Shown one piece after another: positions 1 through 8,957 of a DNA stretch of 64,000 bases (positions are counted from its first letter, which is position 1; the number at the start of each line of letters is the position of its first letter). The translations under genes and the position numbers were made by a program. The stretch is taken from assembly GCA_965222505.1 (NCBI GenBank), contig OZ244956.1, positions 1,116,001 through 1,180,000 of the forward strand. The letters run 5' to 3'. The notes under the pieces are model-generated. The model did no database searches. It was not told the origin of the DNA and saw only the letters and a program-made list of their open reading frames with translations. The DNA comes from G965222505 sp965222505 (lineage in GTDB: Bacteria; Bacteroidota; Rhodothermia; Rhodothermales; DATKEJ01).

Positions 1-1583
1 AACGGGAACCGTGTGGCGTTATGGTCGAAAGCAGCCATCAGAAACGAGGCGGCATCATGGCAAGTCCCACAATCGGTCCCTGCGAATTGTGCCTCGTGTG
101 GATCGTCCAGAGCATGACAACTTCCACAAGCAACAGACAACCCTCTAAAACGTATCGTTTGTTGTGCGCCATCGGTTGGGGGTGCATGGCATCCTTTACA
201 GGAGACCTGCATATGCCGGCCCGTCAAGGGAAATTCAGTCTGGGCGTGATCAAATGTATTGCCGATGCGCCAGCGATCCGTGATATGACAGGACTCACAC
301 GCGGTCGACCCATCGGTTTCAGCAAATTCGGTGCCGTGGGGACTGTCCGGCGTATGGCACCCTTCGCAACTTTGATCGACGATGTCAAACACAAAATCGG
401 CGGTATCGGTAGACTGGTGACAAGCCCCGCACGGCGTGGCCTGATGGCCGCCTGTGAGGACGAATGTGGATTCCCGATTGTGCTGGACCAAATCAAACCC
501 GGCGGGTGTCCAGCTTTCCGAGCCGTGGCATCTTGCACAATCGTACCCATGTGCCGAAGTGCGAAAGACCCCTTCATGGGTGTCTACATGACATGATGTA
601 CAATTTTCGACCAAGGGCCGGGGAAACGTCTCCCCTCGGTCTCCAGATGCAAAGGCAATGCGGATCTGCCGATTACCTTGTGTAGTCGGCGCATGGCATG
701 CAGCACAGGGAATCCGGGCATGGCTGGCTTCCAGGGTAAAGCCGGTCTGGTTATGGTCAAATCGGTCCTCCGGGAATTGGCTGAACCGTGCCCAATCGGC
801 ACTGGTATGACAAGTTTCGCAGTCTGCCCCAAACGTACCCTGGTGCGGATCGGCATGGCAGGCGACACAGGTAGAGAATGCAATGCCGGTATATTGAACC
901 TCTGGCGGGTCGGTATTGGGCAGCGGCTTGTGGCACCCGTCGCAGGACACCGTTTGGTGCCTTCCTGTAAGCGCATAGCGGCTCTGGCTATGGTCAAAAC
1001 GCGGTGCGGTTTCCCAGGTCTCCTCTGTATGGCAGGTTTCACATTCCTGCCCTTTGAACTGGGTGCCATGCGCCCCGTCCGATGCGTGACAAGTGGTACA
1101 CAGGGTAGAAACCCCGAGATAGGTCTTGTTAAGGGCACCGGCTTCTGATTTGCGGCGGCGCACTTCGGCATCGGTAATGTAGTTTGGCTGATGGCAATCC
1201 TGGCAGCCGACGGTTTTGTGTGCTCCAAGCAGGTCAAACCCGACCTCCCGGTCATGGTCGAACCGGGTTGTGTCAAACCGAACAATTTCGAATGCCCTTC
1301 CGAAATGATCCTTGTGGCAGGTTGCACAATTCTGATCAGCGACGCCGGCATGGTAGCCTTCCTGTCGTTGGATCCGCTGCTGGAGGGGCGTGTGACAATC
1401 CAGGCATTTTTCGTTCTGAACCCCACGCTTACCGAATTGGTGGCAGGTGGTACAGTTGGTGAGTCCTTCGAGGCCGGTGTGGGCAGAGATGAGTTTACCC
1501 GGCGCAAGGAGTTGCCCCTGTGCCGACGGGATTGCTCCACACGCCAGCACCCATACCACCCCGAAGAATACGATTCGCCTCAT
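1..1583 (-). CDS. Multiheme c-type cytochrome, at least 18 hemes (3' end outside window)
   Basis: The reading frame starts at the ATG on 1583 and stays open to the window edge, giving 527 residues with no stop. It begins with a signal peptide (MRRIVFFGVVWVLACG, cleavage near AQG-Q), so the protein is exported. I count 18 CxxCH heme-binding motifs in this part, the first two being CTTCH and CLDCH. Short segments ending in F-D-H or G-x-H lie between motifs and could supply the second axial histidine. It is the last visible gene of a leftward operon with a cytochrome b-like protein, a beta-barrel and a 52-heme cytochrome, which suggests electron transfer across the envelope. Only 21 bases separate it from the gene upstream. 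The electron donor and acceptor are not known. Confidence 0.9.
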   Translation of the reverse strand, partial: MRRIVFFGVVWVLACGAIPSAQGQLLAPGKLISAHTGLEGLTNCTTCHQFGKRGVQNEKCLDCHTPLQQRIQRQEGYHAGVADQNCATCHKDHFGRAFEIVRFDTTRFDHDREVGFDLLGAHKTVGCQDCHQPNYITDAEVRRRKSEAGALNKTYLGVSTLCTTCHASDGAHGTQFKGQECETCHTEETWETAPRFDHSQSRYALTGRHQTVSCDGCHKPLPNTDPPEVQYTGIAFSTCVACHADPHQGTFGADCETCHTSADWARFSQFPEDRFDHNQTGFTLEASHARIPCAACHAPTTQGNRQIRIAFASGDRGETFPRPLVENCTSCHVDTHEGVFRTSAHGYDCARCHGSESWTPAGFDLVQHNRESTFVLTGGHQATPCGACHQSTDTADFVFDIVDQSCEGCHTPDSPHGTEFAETDGSTACESCHITDRWRIGNTFDHAQTEFPLTGRHMQVSCKGCHAPPTDGAQQTIRFRGLSVACGSCHALDDPHEAQFAGTDCGTCHDAASFLMAAFDHNATRFP

Positions 1584-1604
1584 GTGTTACCTTGTGATCT
1601 GCCG

Positions 1605-2471
1605 TCAAAATTCCCAAACATATCCGAACAATATAGCCACCCCGATGTGGACCCCCATAATCAAAAACATCACCACGGCCAGCGGAATATGAAAGGTATG
1701 CCAGTACTGGAAGACCCGTTCAAACGGGACCAACAGCATCCGTTGCTGCTCCATACGGGTATAGGACAAGATAAAATCGTTGAGGTCCTGTTGCACGGCT
1801 GGAACAAACGGGAGCTTGGCCACCTGATCATCGACCCACTTTCTGGTCCGCCGCGCTTGCAGGTCGTATTGAAACGCCAGCCAGAAGGCCCGAAGAAAGC
1901 CATGTTCCGGATTCTTTTCGACCTGTGGCAGCAGTTCTTCAAGCACATCATAATCCTGTGGCATCAGATCCTGAATGGATTGCTTCAGCCTCGTCTTCTC
2001 AGCATCGAGTTGCACCAGTGTGCGGAATTGCCCGTGTAGGGTCTTTGGAATGCGGACGTACACGTACCGCCCCACGATGCCACTCAAGACGACGATTACC
2101 ATGCTCCAAAAGGAAATCGACACCAGCCCCCCCACCTTGAAACTGCTGTGCAACAGGATCAAAAACGGCCCCAGGGTACACAGGAAGATGTGAAAGGAAA
2201 GCCAATGCCGGAGTTTCCCCCAACCCTGTAACCAGGACACACGTTTTCGGGCGATATAGGAAAATACCCCGACCACCACCATGAGCGTCCCCACAATCCC
2301 AAGCCGCAACCCGATTTTCCCCGCCGGATCGTACAGCGCATGGGCATCGAGGTAGGGACGCTCGGTCAGGGGAAGCCGGTAATAGGCCCACCCCTGAATG
2401 AGCAGACCGCCGGCCACAATTACCCAGATCCCCCCGAGGGCCAGATGATACAGGCGTGTAGCGTTAAACAC
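1605..2471 (-). CDS. Cytochrome b-like integral membrane protein
   Basis: A 288-residue membrane protein. Hydrophobic helices are visible near residues 11-30, 57-75, 90-110, 116-136 and 257-284, with a polar stretch from about 140 to 245 between the last two. Histidines sit in or beside helices at about 9, 89, 94, 108, 258, 261 and 275, the pattern expected of a diheme b-type protein. I cannot place it in a named family with certainty; ferric-reductase-like or di-heme cytochrome b folds are the nearest ideas. It lies between a beta-barrel gene and a multiheme cytochrome gene. The inferred role is to pass electrons from the quinone pool to the periplasmic cytochromes of the operon. Confidence 0.7.
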   Translation of the reverse strand: MFNATRLYHLALGGIWVIVAGGLLIQGWAYYRLPLTERPYLDAHALYDPAGKIGLRLGIVGTLMVVVGVFSYIARKRVSWLQGWGKLRHWLSFHIFLCTLGPFLILLHSSFKVGGLVSISFWSMVIVVLSGIVGRYVYVRIPKTLHGQFRTLVQLDAEKTRLKQSIQDLMPQDYDVLEELLPQVEKNPEHGFLRAFWLAFQYDLQARRTRKWVDDQVAKLPFVPAVQQDLNDFILSYTRMEQQRMLLVPFERVFQYWHTFHIPLAVVMFLIMGVHIGVAILFGYVWEF

Positions 2472-2495
2472 GGTAGTTCAGATTAAACATACGGA

Positions 2496-4091
2496 TCAAA
2501 GCCGAATCCATAAATGGGTAAACATACGATACTGGGTGAGCCGGCCTCCTTGCTGGGCGCCAAGCCGTACACTAGACCGGATGCGTCGGCTTACGGGAAT
2601 CGTGAGCGCGCCTTCCACGCCGTGCCGTGCGGTGGTAACATCACCGAACCGGCTGTTGTCGTACCGGTACCTGAGTTGGGCATACCACCCCCCAAATGAC
2701 CGGGCCAACCCGGGTGAAACGTTGAGTACGTGCCGGTCGGTACCCGTCCAGTAGCTCATCGACGCGTTCAGGCCAAGCCCCATTACACCGATTTTGGGGA
2801 ATTGGGAGAATGACGTGTAGGTATAACTCCGCCCATCCCGGTCGCTGTGGTTCGTGGTAAAGTCGCCGCTGAGGGTGCCTTTGAAGGCCCGCACGGTAAC
2901 CCCGCCGCTGATTCGGTCCCGGCGTTGTCCGATAACCTGTTCTGCCCGAAACAGTTGGTACGGCTGCCGGAGGTCATACCGGGTTCGTAACAGCAGCCGG
3001 TTCCCCAGTGGGACGGCACCGAGCAGTTGCATGCGTGTCACCATCCATCCGGAGGAGATCGGGTCCCGGTCAAATTGAATCCGGCTCCGTACCCGGTATT
3101 TTTGCCACCGCAAGGTCTGGGCAAAGCCGAAAAAGGAGTGCACCTGGAGTTGGTTCGTGGGTCGGACTTCATGGAAGGACGCATCGGCGTGGTACCGGAG
3201 GTCCCCTTCCCTTCGGGTGTACGTGGTAAACAGGGTATACTTGGGCAGATTGAAAGAGACCCCTTCATTGGCCCGGTTGGGTTGCACCCCGGCCACGGTC
3301 CCAAACCGCATGGGGCCTTGTTGATACGCCACCGAGAGGCCGTCCCAATAGCCACTGAACGATTCATCGGTGCTGTAGAACCGGCCGAGTTTCACATCAA
3401 TGGGCACTGTTTCCAGGCTCCGCTTGAGACTGGCCTGATAGAACCGAAGAGAGGTGGACGGTGAAATGTTTGAAGAAGAAGAACCCCGGTGCGTGATCCG
3501 CATGTTGAAATCGAGTTGCCAGTCCATCGGCAGATGTTCCACCCGTGCCCGTAACCCGGCGTAGGGCGTTTGGAACGTCCGTGTCAGGTCCGGGCTGGTG
3601 CCGAGGGCTTCCGTCGTCGACTGTAACCATTGAAATCCGAGGGTCAATCGTCCGCTTACCTTGAGGGGTTTTGCTGCCGCTCGCCCGCCCTGCACCGGAT
3701 TTGCCGCTGCAAGCAGGGTTGTGCGGTGCACCCGGACGGTATCGGGCGGCACAGCCGTCGGTTCGGCCTCAGCCACCTCGGGTTCCGGTATACGCAGGGT
3801 GATGCGCAGAGCCTCCCCCCGGGTCAGGCTAAACGGGGGGACGACAAACCTCGTTACCGCACTCGAACTACTTAGCGAGAGTACCACCAACCGCCCCAGG
3901 CGCTCGGCCTGCCGGTACACCGTCAGGGTATCCTGCACCTGCAAACCATCGTCTTCACCAATGTTCAGGTAAATCGTCTGATCCGCGATGAACGTGACCC
4001 GCGCCTCTAGCCGGGTTTCCTGAGCTTGTGCCGGGCGTACCCCATACGCAGCAATCAAGACCAGTGCGATATAGAACCAGCGTCTCCTCAT
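2496..4091 (-). CDS. Outer-membrane beta-barrel protein of the cytochrome operon
   Basis: I place the start at the ATG on 4091, where a clean signal peptide begins (MRRRWFYIALVLIAAYG, cleavage after AQA). That ATG overlaps the stop of the 52-heme cytochrome by one base (TGATG), so translation is probably coupled. The mature part has a small beta-rich domain (about residues 20-95), a proline-rich linker, and then alternating aromatic/polar strands to the C-terminus, typical of a barrel of 16 or more strands. No CxxCH motif is present. In known porin-cytochrome conduits (MtrAB, PioAB) a barrel sheathes a multiheme cytochrome. The gene order suggests the same role, but I see no direct similarity to MtrB. 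Confidence 0.7.
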   Translation of the reverse strand: MRRRWFYIALVLIAAYGVRPAQAQETRLEARVTFIADQTIYLNIGEDDGLQVQDTLTVYRQAERLGRLVVLSLSSSSAVTRFVVPPFSLTRGEALRITLRIPEPEVAEAEPTAVPPDTVRVHRTTLLAAANPVQGGRAAAKPLKVSGRLTLGFQWLQSTTEALGTSPDLTRTFQTPYAGLRARVEHLPMDWQLDFNMRITHRGSSSSNISPSTSLRFYQASLKRSLETVPIDVKLGRFYSTDESFSGYWDGLSVAYQQGPMRFGTVAGVQPNRANEGVSFNLPKYTLFTTYTRREGDLRYHADASFHEVRPTNQLQVHSFFGFAQTLRWQKYRVRSRIQFDRDPISSGWMVTRMQLLGAVPLGNRLLLRTRYDLRQPYQLFRAEQVIGQRRDRISGGVTVRAFKGTLSGDFTTNHSDRDGRSYTYTSFSQFPKIGVMGLGLNASMSYWTGTDRHVLNVSPGLARSFGGWYAQLRYRYDNSRFGDVTTARHGVEGALTIPVSRRIRSSVRLGAQQGGRLTQYRMFTHLWIRL

Positions 4092-7000
4092 CAATCCTCT
4101 CCGGTTGGGTGACAGGACAGACACGCATTGCTCTCGTACACATAGCCGTCTACCTCGCTGTGGTCGTCGTCCATATCCGACTGGTTGTGTTCGTGGCAAC
4201 CCAGGCAACTGAACGTCTGAAAATTATCCGGCGCTGCGGCATGGCAATCGCTACAGGTGGTCCAGGCCTCATCATGCTTGCCATTGTAGATCGGGAAATA
4301 CATCCCGTCATGATCGAAATTGGCCCCGTCCCAGGTGGTCGTATTGTGGCAGGTCAGGCACGTCGTTGGGAAGCCCGATCCATTGTGTTCCTGATTGTAA
4401 TCCGAACTGTGGCACGCGATACAATCATTCTCATCGGCCGGATCAAACGGCACCCCGAAATCAGGCAAAGAATGACAGCTTTCACAGGAGAGGGCATCGT
4501 GTGCGCCAACGAGTTCAAACCCGCCAGCTACGGTGGCATGGTCGAAGGTGGCCCCCGTCCAGGTATTCACGTTGTGGCAATCGAGGCAAGTGGTTGGGAA
4601 GCCCGATCCATTGTGTTCCTGATTGTAATCCGATGTGTGGCACGCGATACAATCGTTTTGGTCGGCCGGATCAAACGGCACCCCGAAGTCTGGCAAAGAA
4701 TGGCAGCTTTCACAGGAGAGGGCATCGTGTGCGCCGACCAAGTCAAATCCCCCGGACAACGCCGGATGATCAATCGTCACACCCGTCCAGTTGTTGACGT
4801 TGTGACACGTCAGGCACGTCGTCGGGAAACCGGTATTGGCGTGCTGCTGATCATAGTCCGAACTGTGGCAGGCGATACAGTCATTTTGATTCGACGGATT
4901 AAAGATCGGATCGAATGTATTCGGATCATGACAGCTCTGGCAATCCAACGGCTCGTGGGCACCTACCAGGGCATACCCACCTGATGCCGAAGCGTGATCA
5001 AACGTAGCCCCGGACCAGGTGGTCGTATTGTGGCAGGTCAAACACGTCGTCGGGAAGCCCGATCCATTGTGTTCCTGATTGTAATCCGATGTGTGGCACG
5101 CGATACAATCGTTTTGGTCGGCCGGATCAAACGGCACCCCGAAGTCTGGCAAAGAATGGCAGCTTTCACAGGAGAGGGCATCGTGTGCGCCGACCAAGTC
5201 AAATCCCCCGGACAACGCCGGATGATCAATCGTCACACCCGTCCAGTTGTTGACGTTGTGACACGTCAGGCAGGTGGTCGGGAAGCCTGAGCTACTGTGC
5301 TGTTGGTCATACTCCGAGGCATGGCAAGCCAGACAATCATTTTGATTTGACGGATCGAAGGGCACGCTAAATTCAGGGCCGGAATGACAGCTTTCGCAGG
5401 ATAAGGCATCGTGTGCCCCGACCAATCCAAAGCCGCCGGACAGGCTTGCATGGTCCATCGTCACACCCGTCCAGTTGTTGACGTTGTGACACGTCAGGCA
5501 GGTGGTCGGGAAGCCTGAGCTACTGTGCTGTTGGTCATACTCCGAGGCATGGCAAGCCAGACAATCATTTTGATTTGACGGATCGAAGGGCACGCTAAAT
5601 TCAGGGCCGGAATGACAGCTTTCGCAGGATAAGGCATCGTGTGCCCCGACCAATCCAAAGCCGCCGGACAGGCTTGCATGGTCCATCGTCCCTCCCTCCC
5701 ACGCTGCGGTGTTGTGGCACGTCAAACAGGTCGTCGGAAAACCCGATCCTGCATGTTCTTGATCGTAGTCCGCAGCATGGCAGGTCAAGCAATCGTTCTG
5801 ATCAGCCGGGTCAAACAGGGGCTCGAAGGAAGCCGGGGTGTGGCAGCTTTCACACGAGGCCGTTTCATGCGCCCCCACCAGGGAAAAGCCGTTAGCGACG
5901 GTGGCGTGGTCAAACGTGGCCTCGACCCAGGTGGTTGTGTTGTGGCAATCCAGGCAGGCCATCGGGATGCCCGAACCGGCGTGTTGCTGATCATAGTCCG
6001 AGGTGTGGCAGGTGATACAATCGTTTTGATCTGATGGTTCAAAAGGTACTTCAAAGTTGGCACCAGAGTGGCAGCTTTCACAAGTTGCCGTCTCGTGCGC
6101 ACCCACCAGCGCGAAACCGTCGGCAACAGCCACGTGGTTCACGTTTAGCTCGCTCCAGGCATTCGCCGTATGACACGTCAGGCATGTGGTTTCGAATCCG
6201 GAGCCAGCATGTTGCTCATCATAATCTGTGGCATGGCAGGTAAAACAGTCACGCTGATCCGACGGCGTGAACAGCAACTCCAGGTTGGGCAGCATGTGGC
6301 AGTTTTCACACGTCAGGACCTCATGTGCCCCAACCAAACCGAAACCACCGGATATGGTGATGTGGTCGAACGAAGTGCTCCCCCAATCCACCGTGCCATG
6401 GCAGGTCAAGCACGTAGTGGGGTAACCGGTATCGGCATGATTGGTATCGTAATCTGATGCATGACACGTCAGACAATCGTTCTGGTCTGTCGGGGTGAAG
6501 ATCGGGTCGAACGTGACCGGGTTATGACAGCTTTCGCAGGAGGCGGCCTCATGCGCCCCGATCAGTCCGAACCCATTGGATACGCTGGCATGATCAAACG
6601 TAACATCGGCCCAGGCCATGATATTGTGGCAATCCAGACATGCGGTTGGGATGCCGGTGCCGCTATGTTGCTGGTCATAATCCGAGGCGTGGCAACTCAG
6701 GCAATCGTTTTGATCGACCGGATCGAAGGGAACCTCGAAATTGGCCCCCGAATGGCAGGTCTCACACGAGGCTGCGAGGTGTACTCCCTCCAGCGAAAAG
6801 CCACCGGACACCACCGTATGGTTGAATGTGACTTCCGGCCAGGCATTCGTCGTGTGACAATCTAGGCAGACTGTTGGGGTGCCGGTACCACCGTGTTGCT
6901 GGTCATAGTCCGACGCATGGCAACTCAGGCAATCGTTCTGATCGGTCGGTTCAAACGGGACTTCGAAATTGGCTCCTGCGTGGCAACTTTCACAAGTTGC

Positions 7001-8119
7001 CGCTTCATGGGCACCCACCAGCGTAAACCCATCGGCCACCGTAGCATGATCAAACGTGACCCCGGCCCATGCGGTGGTGTTGTGGCAATCCAGGCAGGCC
7101 GTCGGGATACCGGTGTTGGCATGTTGTTCTTCATAGTCAGAGGCGTGGCAACTCAGGCAATCGTTCTGGTCCACAGGTGCAAAGGGCACCTCGAAATCCC
7201 CCCCCGAATGGCAACTTTCACAGGAGGCTGCCTCGTGTGCCCCTACCAGCGCAAAACCATCAGCCACCGTCGCGTGGTCGAAGGTTACTCCGGCCCAGGC
7301 TGTGGTATTGTGGCAATCCAGGCATGCGGTTGGGATGCCGGTATCGGCGTGTTGTTCGTTGTAGTCCGAGGTGTGGCAAGCGATACAGTCATTCGGGCCG
7401 GCTGCTGAAAAGGCCACATCAAAACCGGGACTGCTGTGGCAGGATTCACATGTTGTAGCCTGGTGTGCGCCGACGAGTTCAAAGCCTTTGGACATCGAGG
7501 TGTGGTCAAAGGTCCCGTCCGTCCAGGCGAAGGTGGTATGACAGTCCGTACAGGTTGTTGGGTACCCGAGTGCCGCATGGTCCGGAGCTTTGGCGTGCTG
7601 GTACGCATCCGTATGGCACGCCATACAGTCCGTTTCGAGGGTCGTAAAGGCCCCGCCTTGGTCATCCGTATGGCAACTTTCACAGGTGATCTGCCGGTGT
7701 GCCCCTGTTAGTGGAAAGCTGGTCTGGCTGTGGAGAACGTCGGCGTGGGTGACGGAGAACGTCTCGGTATTGTGGCACGTGGCACAGGGTTCGATGAACC
7801 GGCCCTGGTGCACATCCACGTGGCATGAGGCACAGGCCTCATTGTCGATCCTGGGCTCATCGAAACGGAGGTCGATGTGGCAGTATTCGCAGGAGGTCAA
7901 GGCATGCCGCCCGACGAGTTCAAAGCGGGTATCTGCATTATGGTCAAAAGACAGGTCGGAGCGAAGCGGCTTCCAGGCATGCGCCGTATGGCACGACAGG
8001 CAATTGAGGGTCACCTCGCCGTGTGGACTGGGCGTAGCTTGCTCCTGGGCCACTACGGCCCTTGCCCCCAAAACAAGGAAGAGCAGGGTAATGAGCGTAT
8101 GTTTAATCGCAGGGTGCAT
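4091..8119 (-). CDS. Giant 52-heme c-type cytochrome
   Basis: A 1342-residue exported protein. The start at 8119 gives a good signal peptide (MHPAIKHTLITLLFLVLG...AVVAQ). I count 52 CxxCH motifs: six irregularly spaced near the N-terminus, fourteen exact 76-residue units with three motifs each, then four at the C-terminus. Each unit reads CxxCH-x29-CxxCH-x16-CxxCH-x16 and also holds three conserved extra histidines (F-D-H, G-A-H before CESCH, and the H of Q-Q-H or E-Q-H). That is one spare histidine per heme, as needed for bis-histidine ligation. The regularity suggests a solenoid-like heme chain. It is followed with a one-base overlap by a beta-barrel gene. The role as an electron conduit is inference. 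Confidence 0.93.
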   Translation of the reverse strand: MHPAIKHTLITLLFLVLGARAVVAQEQATPSPHGEVTLNCLSCHTAHAWKPLRSDLSFDHNADTRFELVGRHALTSCEYCHIDLRFDEPRIDNEACASCHVDVHQGRFIEPCATCHNTETFSVTHADVLHSQTSFPLTGAHRQITCESCHTDDQGGAFTTLETDCMACHTDAYQHAKAPDHAALGYPTTCTDCHTTFAWTDGTFDHTSMSKGFELVGAHQATTCESCHSSPGFDVAFSAAGPNDCIACHTSDYNEQHADTGIPTACLDCHNTTAWAGVTFDHATVADGFALVGAHEAASCESCHSGGDFEVPFAPVDQNDCLSCHASDYEEQHANTGIPTACLDCHNTTAWAGVTFDHATVADGFTLVGAHEAATCESCHAGANFEVPFEPTDQNDCLSCHASDYDQQHGGTGTPTVCLDCHTTNAWPEVTFNHTVVSGGFSLEGVHLAASCETCHSGANFEVPFDPVDQNDCLSCHASDYDQQHSGTGIPTACLDCHNIMAWADVTFDHASVSNGFGLIGAHEAASCESCHNPVTFDPIFTPTDQNDCLTCHASDYDTNHADTGYPTTCLTCHGTVDWGSTSFDHITISGGFGLVGAHEVLTCENCHMLPNLELLFTPSDQRDCFTCHATDYDEQHAGSGFETTCLTCHTANAWSELNVNHVAVADGFALVGAHETATCESCHSGANFEVPFEPSDQNDCITCHTSDYDQQHAGSGIPMACLDCHNTTTWVEATFDHATVANGFSLVGAHETASCESCHTPASFEPLFDPADQNDCLTCHAADYDQEHAGSGFPTTCLTCHNTAAWEGGTMDHASLSGGFGLVGAHDALSCESCHSGPEFSVPFDPSNQNDCLACHASEYDQQHSSSGFPTTCLTCHNVNNWTGVTMDHASLSGGFGLVGAHDALSCESCHSGPEFSVPFDPSNQNDCLACHASEYDQQHSSSGFPTTCLTCHNVNNWTGVTIDHPALSGGFDLVGAHDALSCESCHSLPDFGVPFDPADQNDCIACHTSDYNQEHNGSGFPTTCLTCHNTTTWSGATFDHASASGGYALVGAHEPLDCQSCHDPNTFDPIFNPSNQNDCIACHSSDYDQQHANTGFPTTCLTCHNVNNWTGVTIDHPALSGGFDLVGAHDALSCESCHSLPDFGVPFDPADQNDCIACHTSDYNQEHNGSGFPTTCLDCHNVNTWTGATFDHATVAGGFELVGAHDALSCESCHSLPDFGVPFDPADENDCIACHSSDYNQEHNGSGFPTTCLTCHNTTTWDGANFDHDGMYFPIYNGKHDEAWTTCSDCHAAAPDNFQTFSCLGCHEHNQSDMDDDHSEVDGYVYESNACLSCHPTGED
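4361..7552 (-). repeat. Fourteen tandem 228-bp three-heme units inside the 52-heme cytochrome gene
   Basis: From the cysteine codon of heme 7 (7552) to the base before heme 49 (4361) is 3192 bp, exactly 14 x 228, so no unit has gained or lost a base. Two neighbouring units are identical over about 234 bp (5229-5462 and 5457-5690). A separate stretch of about 215 bp at 4601-4815 recurs at 5057-5271, two units away. This points to recent unit duplication or gene conversion. The repeats are coding and in frame, unlike a CRISPR or satellite array. Confidence 0.93.
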
Positions 8120-8172
8120 ATCCGAGAAGGCCCCTTGCAACAGGATATGGCCTCTCGTGGCTAGTTGTACAT

Positions 8173-8787
8173 CTACCGATTGGACAACTGAAGTAAACTG
8201 TGCTGGGCTTTCAGGGCAAGATCTGGGTCTTCTTGTTGGGCTTGTACTTGCAACCACCATCTAAGCGCCTCATCATCATCGCCTTGATTGGCGAAAATGG
8301 CCCCGAGGTTGTACATCGCGGCTGGATGTTTGGGAAAGACCTCCAGCAACGCTTTGCTTGTGGCAATGGCCTTATCCCATTGTTCAAGCCGGGCATAGCA
8401 GTTGGTCAAGTCCAGCCAAACCTGCGGGTTCATCCGACTGACGTTCAGGTATTTATTGTAATACTGAACGGCTTCTTCCGTCTGATGGGCATCATCCAAC
8501 AGGTGGGCCAGTTCCAAAATCGCCGTTGTATCCGAGGGCATTTCCTCAATCTGACGACGCAGGGTTTCCGTACGCACCCGAAACGTGTGGGAGACGTTGT
8601 TTGCGCCGGGGACGGTTTGCGAGGGCGCGGTCCGTAACGGCTGGAGCCCACGGGGCGCAGCTGGCGGCACTTGCGCGACGGGCTGGGGCAGGGGTTGGGT
8701 GGTCTGGATGCCTCCTCCGAAAAGAAAATACCCCACTATGACCAACACGGCCCCAAGCCCGACGAGAGACTTCGTCGAGGTCTTCAT
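8173..8787 (-). CDS. Membrane-anchored TPR protein, first gene of the cytochrome operon
   Basis: A 204-residue protein with one N-terminal membrane helix (about residues 8-26), a proline-rich linker, and TPR-like helical repeats from about 85 to 195, including a YNKYLNVSRMNPQVWLDLTN-type unit. This layout matches the TPR subunits of cytochrome c maturation (NrfG or the CcmI tail), which hold apocytochromes before heme attachment. It lies 53 bases upstream of the 52-heme gene on the same strand, so a dedicated assembly role is a fair inference. The 170 bases upstream (8788-8957) should hold the operon promoter; I see no clear consensus there. Confidence 0.75.
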   Translation of the reverse strand: MKTSTKSLVGLGAVLVIVGYFLFGGGIQTTQPLPQPVAQVPPAAPRGLQPLRTAPSQTVPGANNVSHTFRVRTETLRRQIEEMPSDTTAILELAHLLDDAHQTEEAVQYYNKYLNVSRMNPQVWLDLTNCYARLEQWDKAIATSKALLEVFPKHPAAMYNLGAIFANQGDDDEALRWWLQVQAQQEDPDLALKAQHSLLQLSNR

Positions 8788-8957
8788 GGCTAGTTTTTAC
8801 TGTTGTGGGGTTTAGATTCTGGCTGAAAGATAGGCGATGTGCAGTAAATTGCCAAAACCCCGTATTTATTTAGAATTGCTCTAATTTACCGCTCCTACCA
8901 TCCCCCCTGCCCTCAGACGACATCCGCTGATCCGATATCTGAACAAATCACCAATCC

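Noticed and set aside
584..1540. Long open frames on the minus strand beside the 18-heme gene
   Set aside because: They are a different frame of the cytochrome gene, rich in Arg/Pro with no CxxCH; the true frame carries 18 motifs.
4361..7552. Possible CRISPR-like array
   Set aside because: The repeats are 228 bp, contiguous, coding and in frame, with no short repeats separated by unique spacers.
4028..7711. Many long plus-strand frames opposite the 52-heme gene, some repeating
   Set aside because: They are antisense shadows that repeat only because the coding strand repeats; the sense strand has the signal peptide and all heme motifs.
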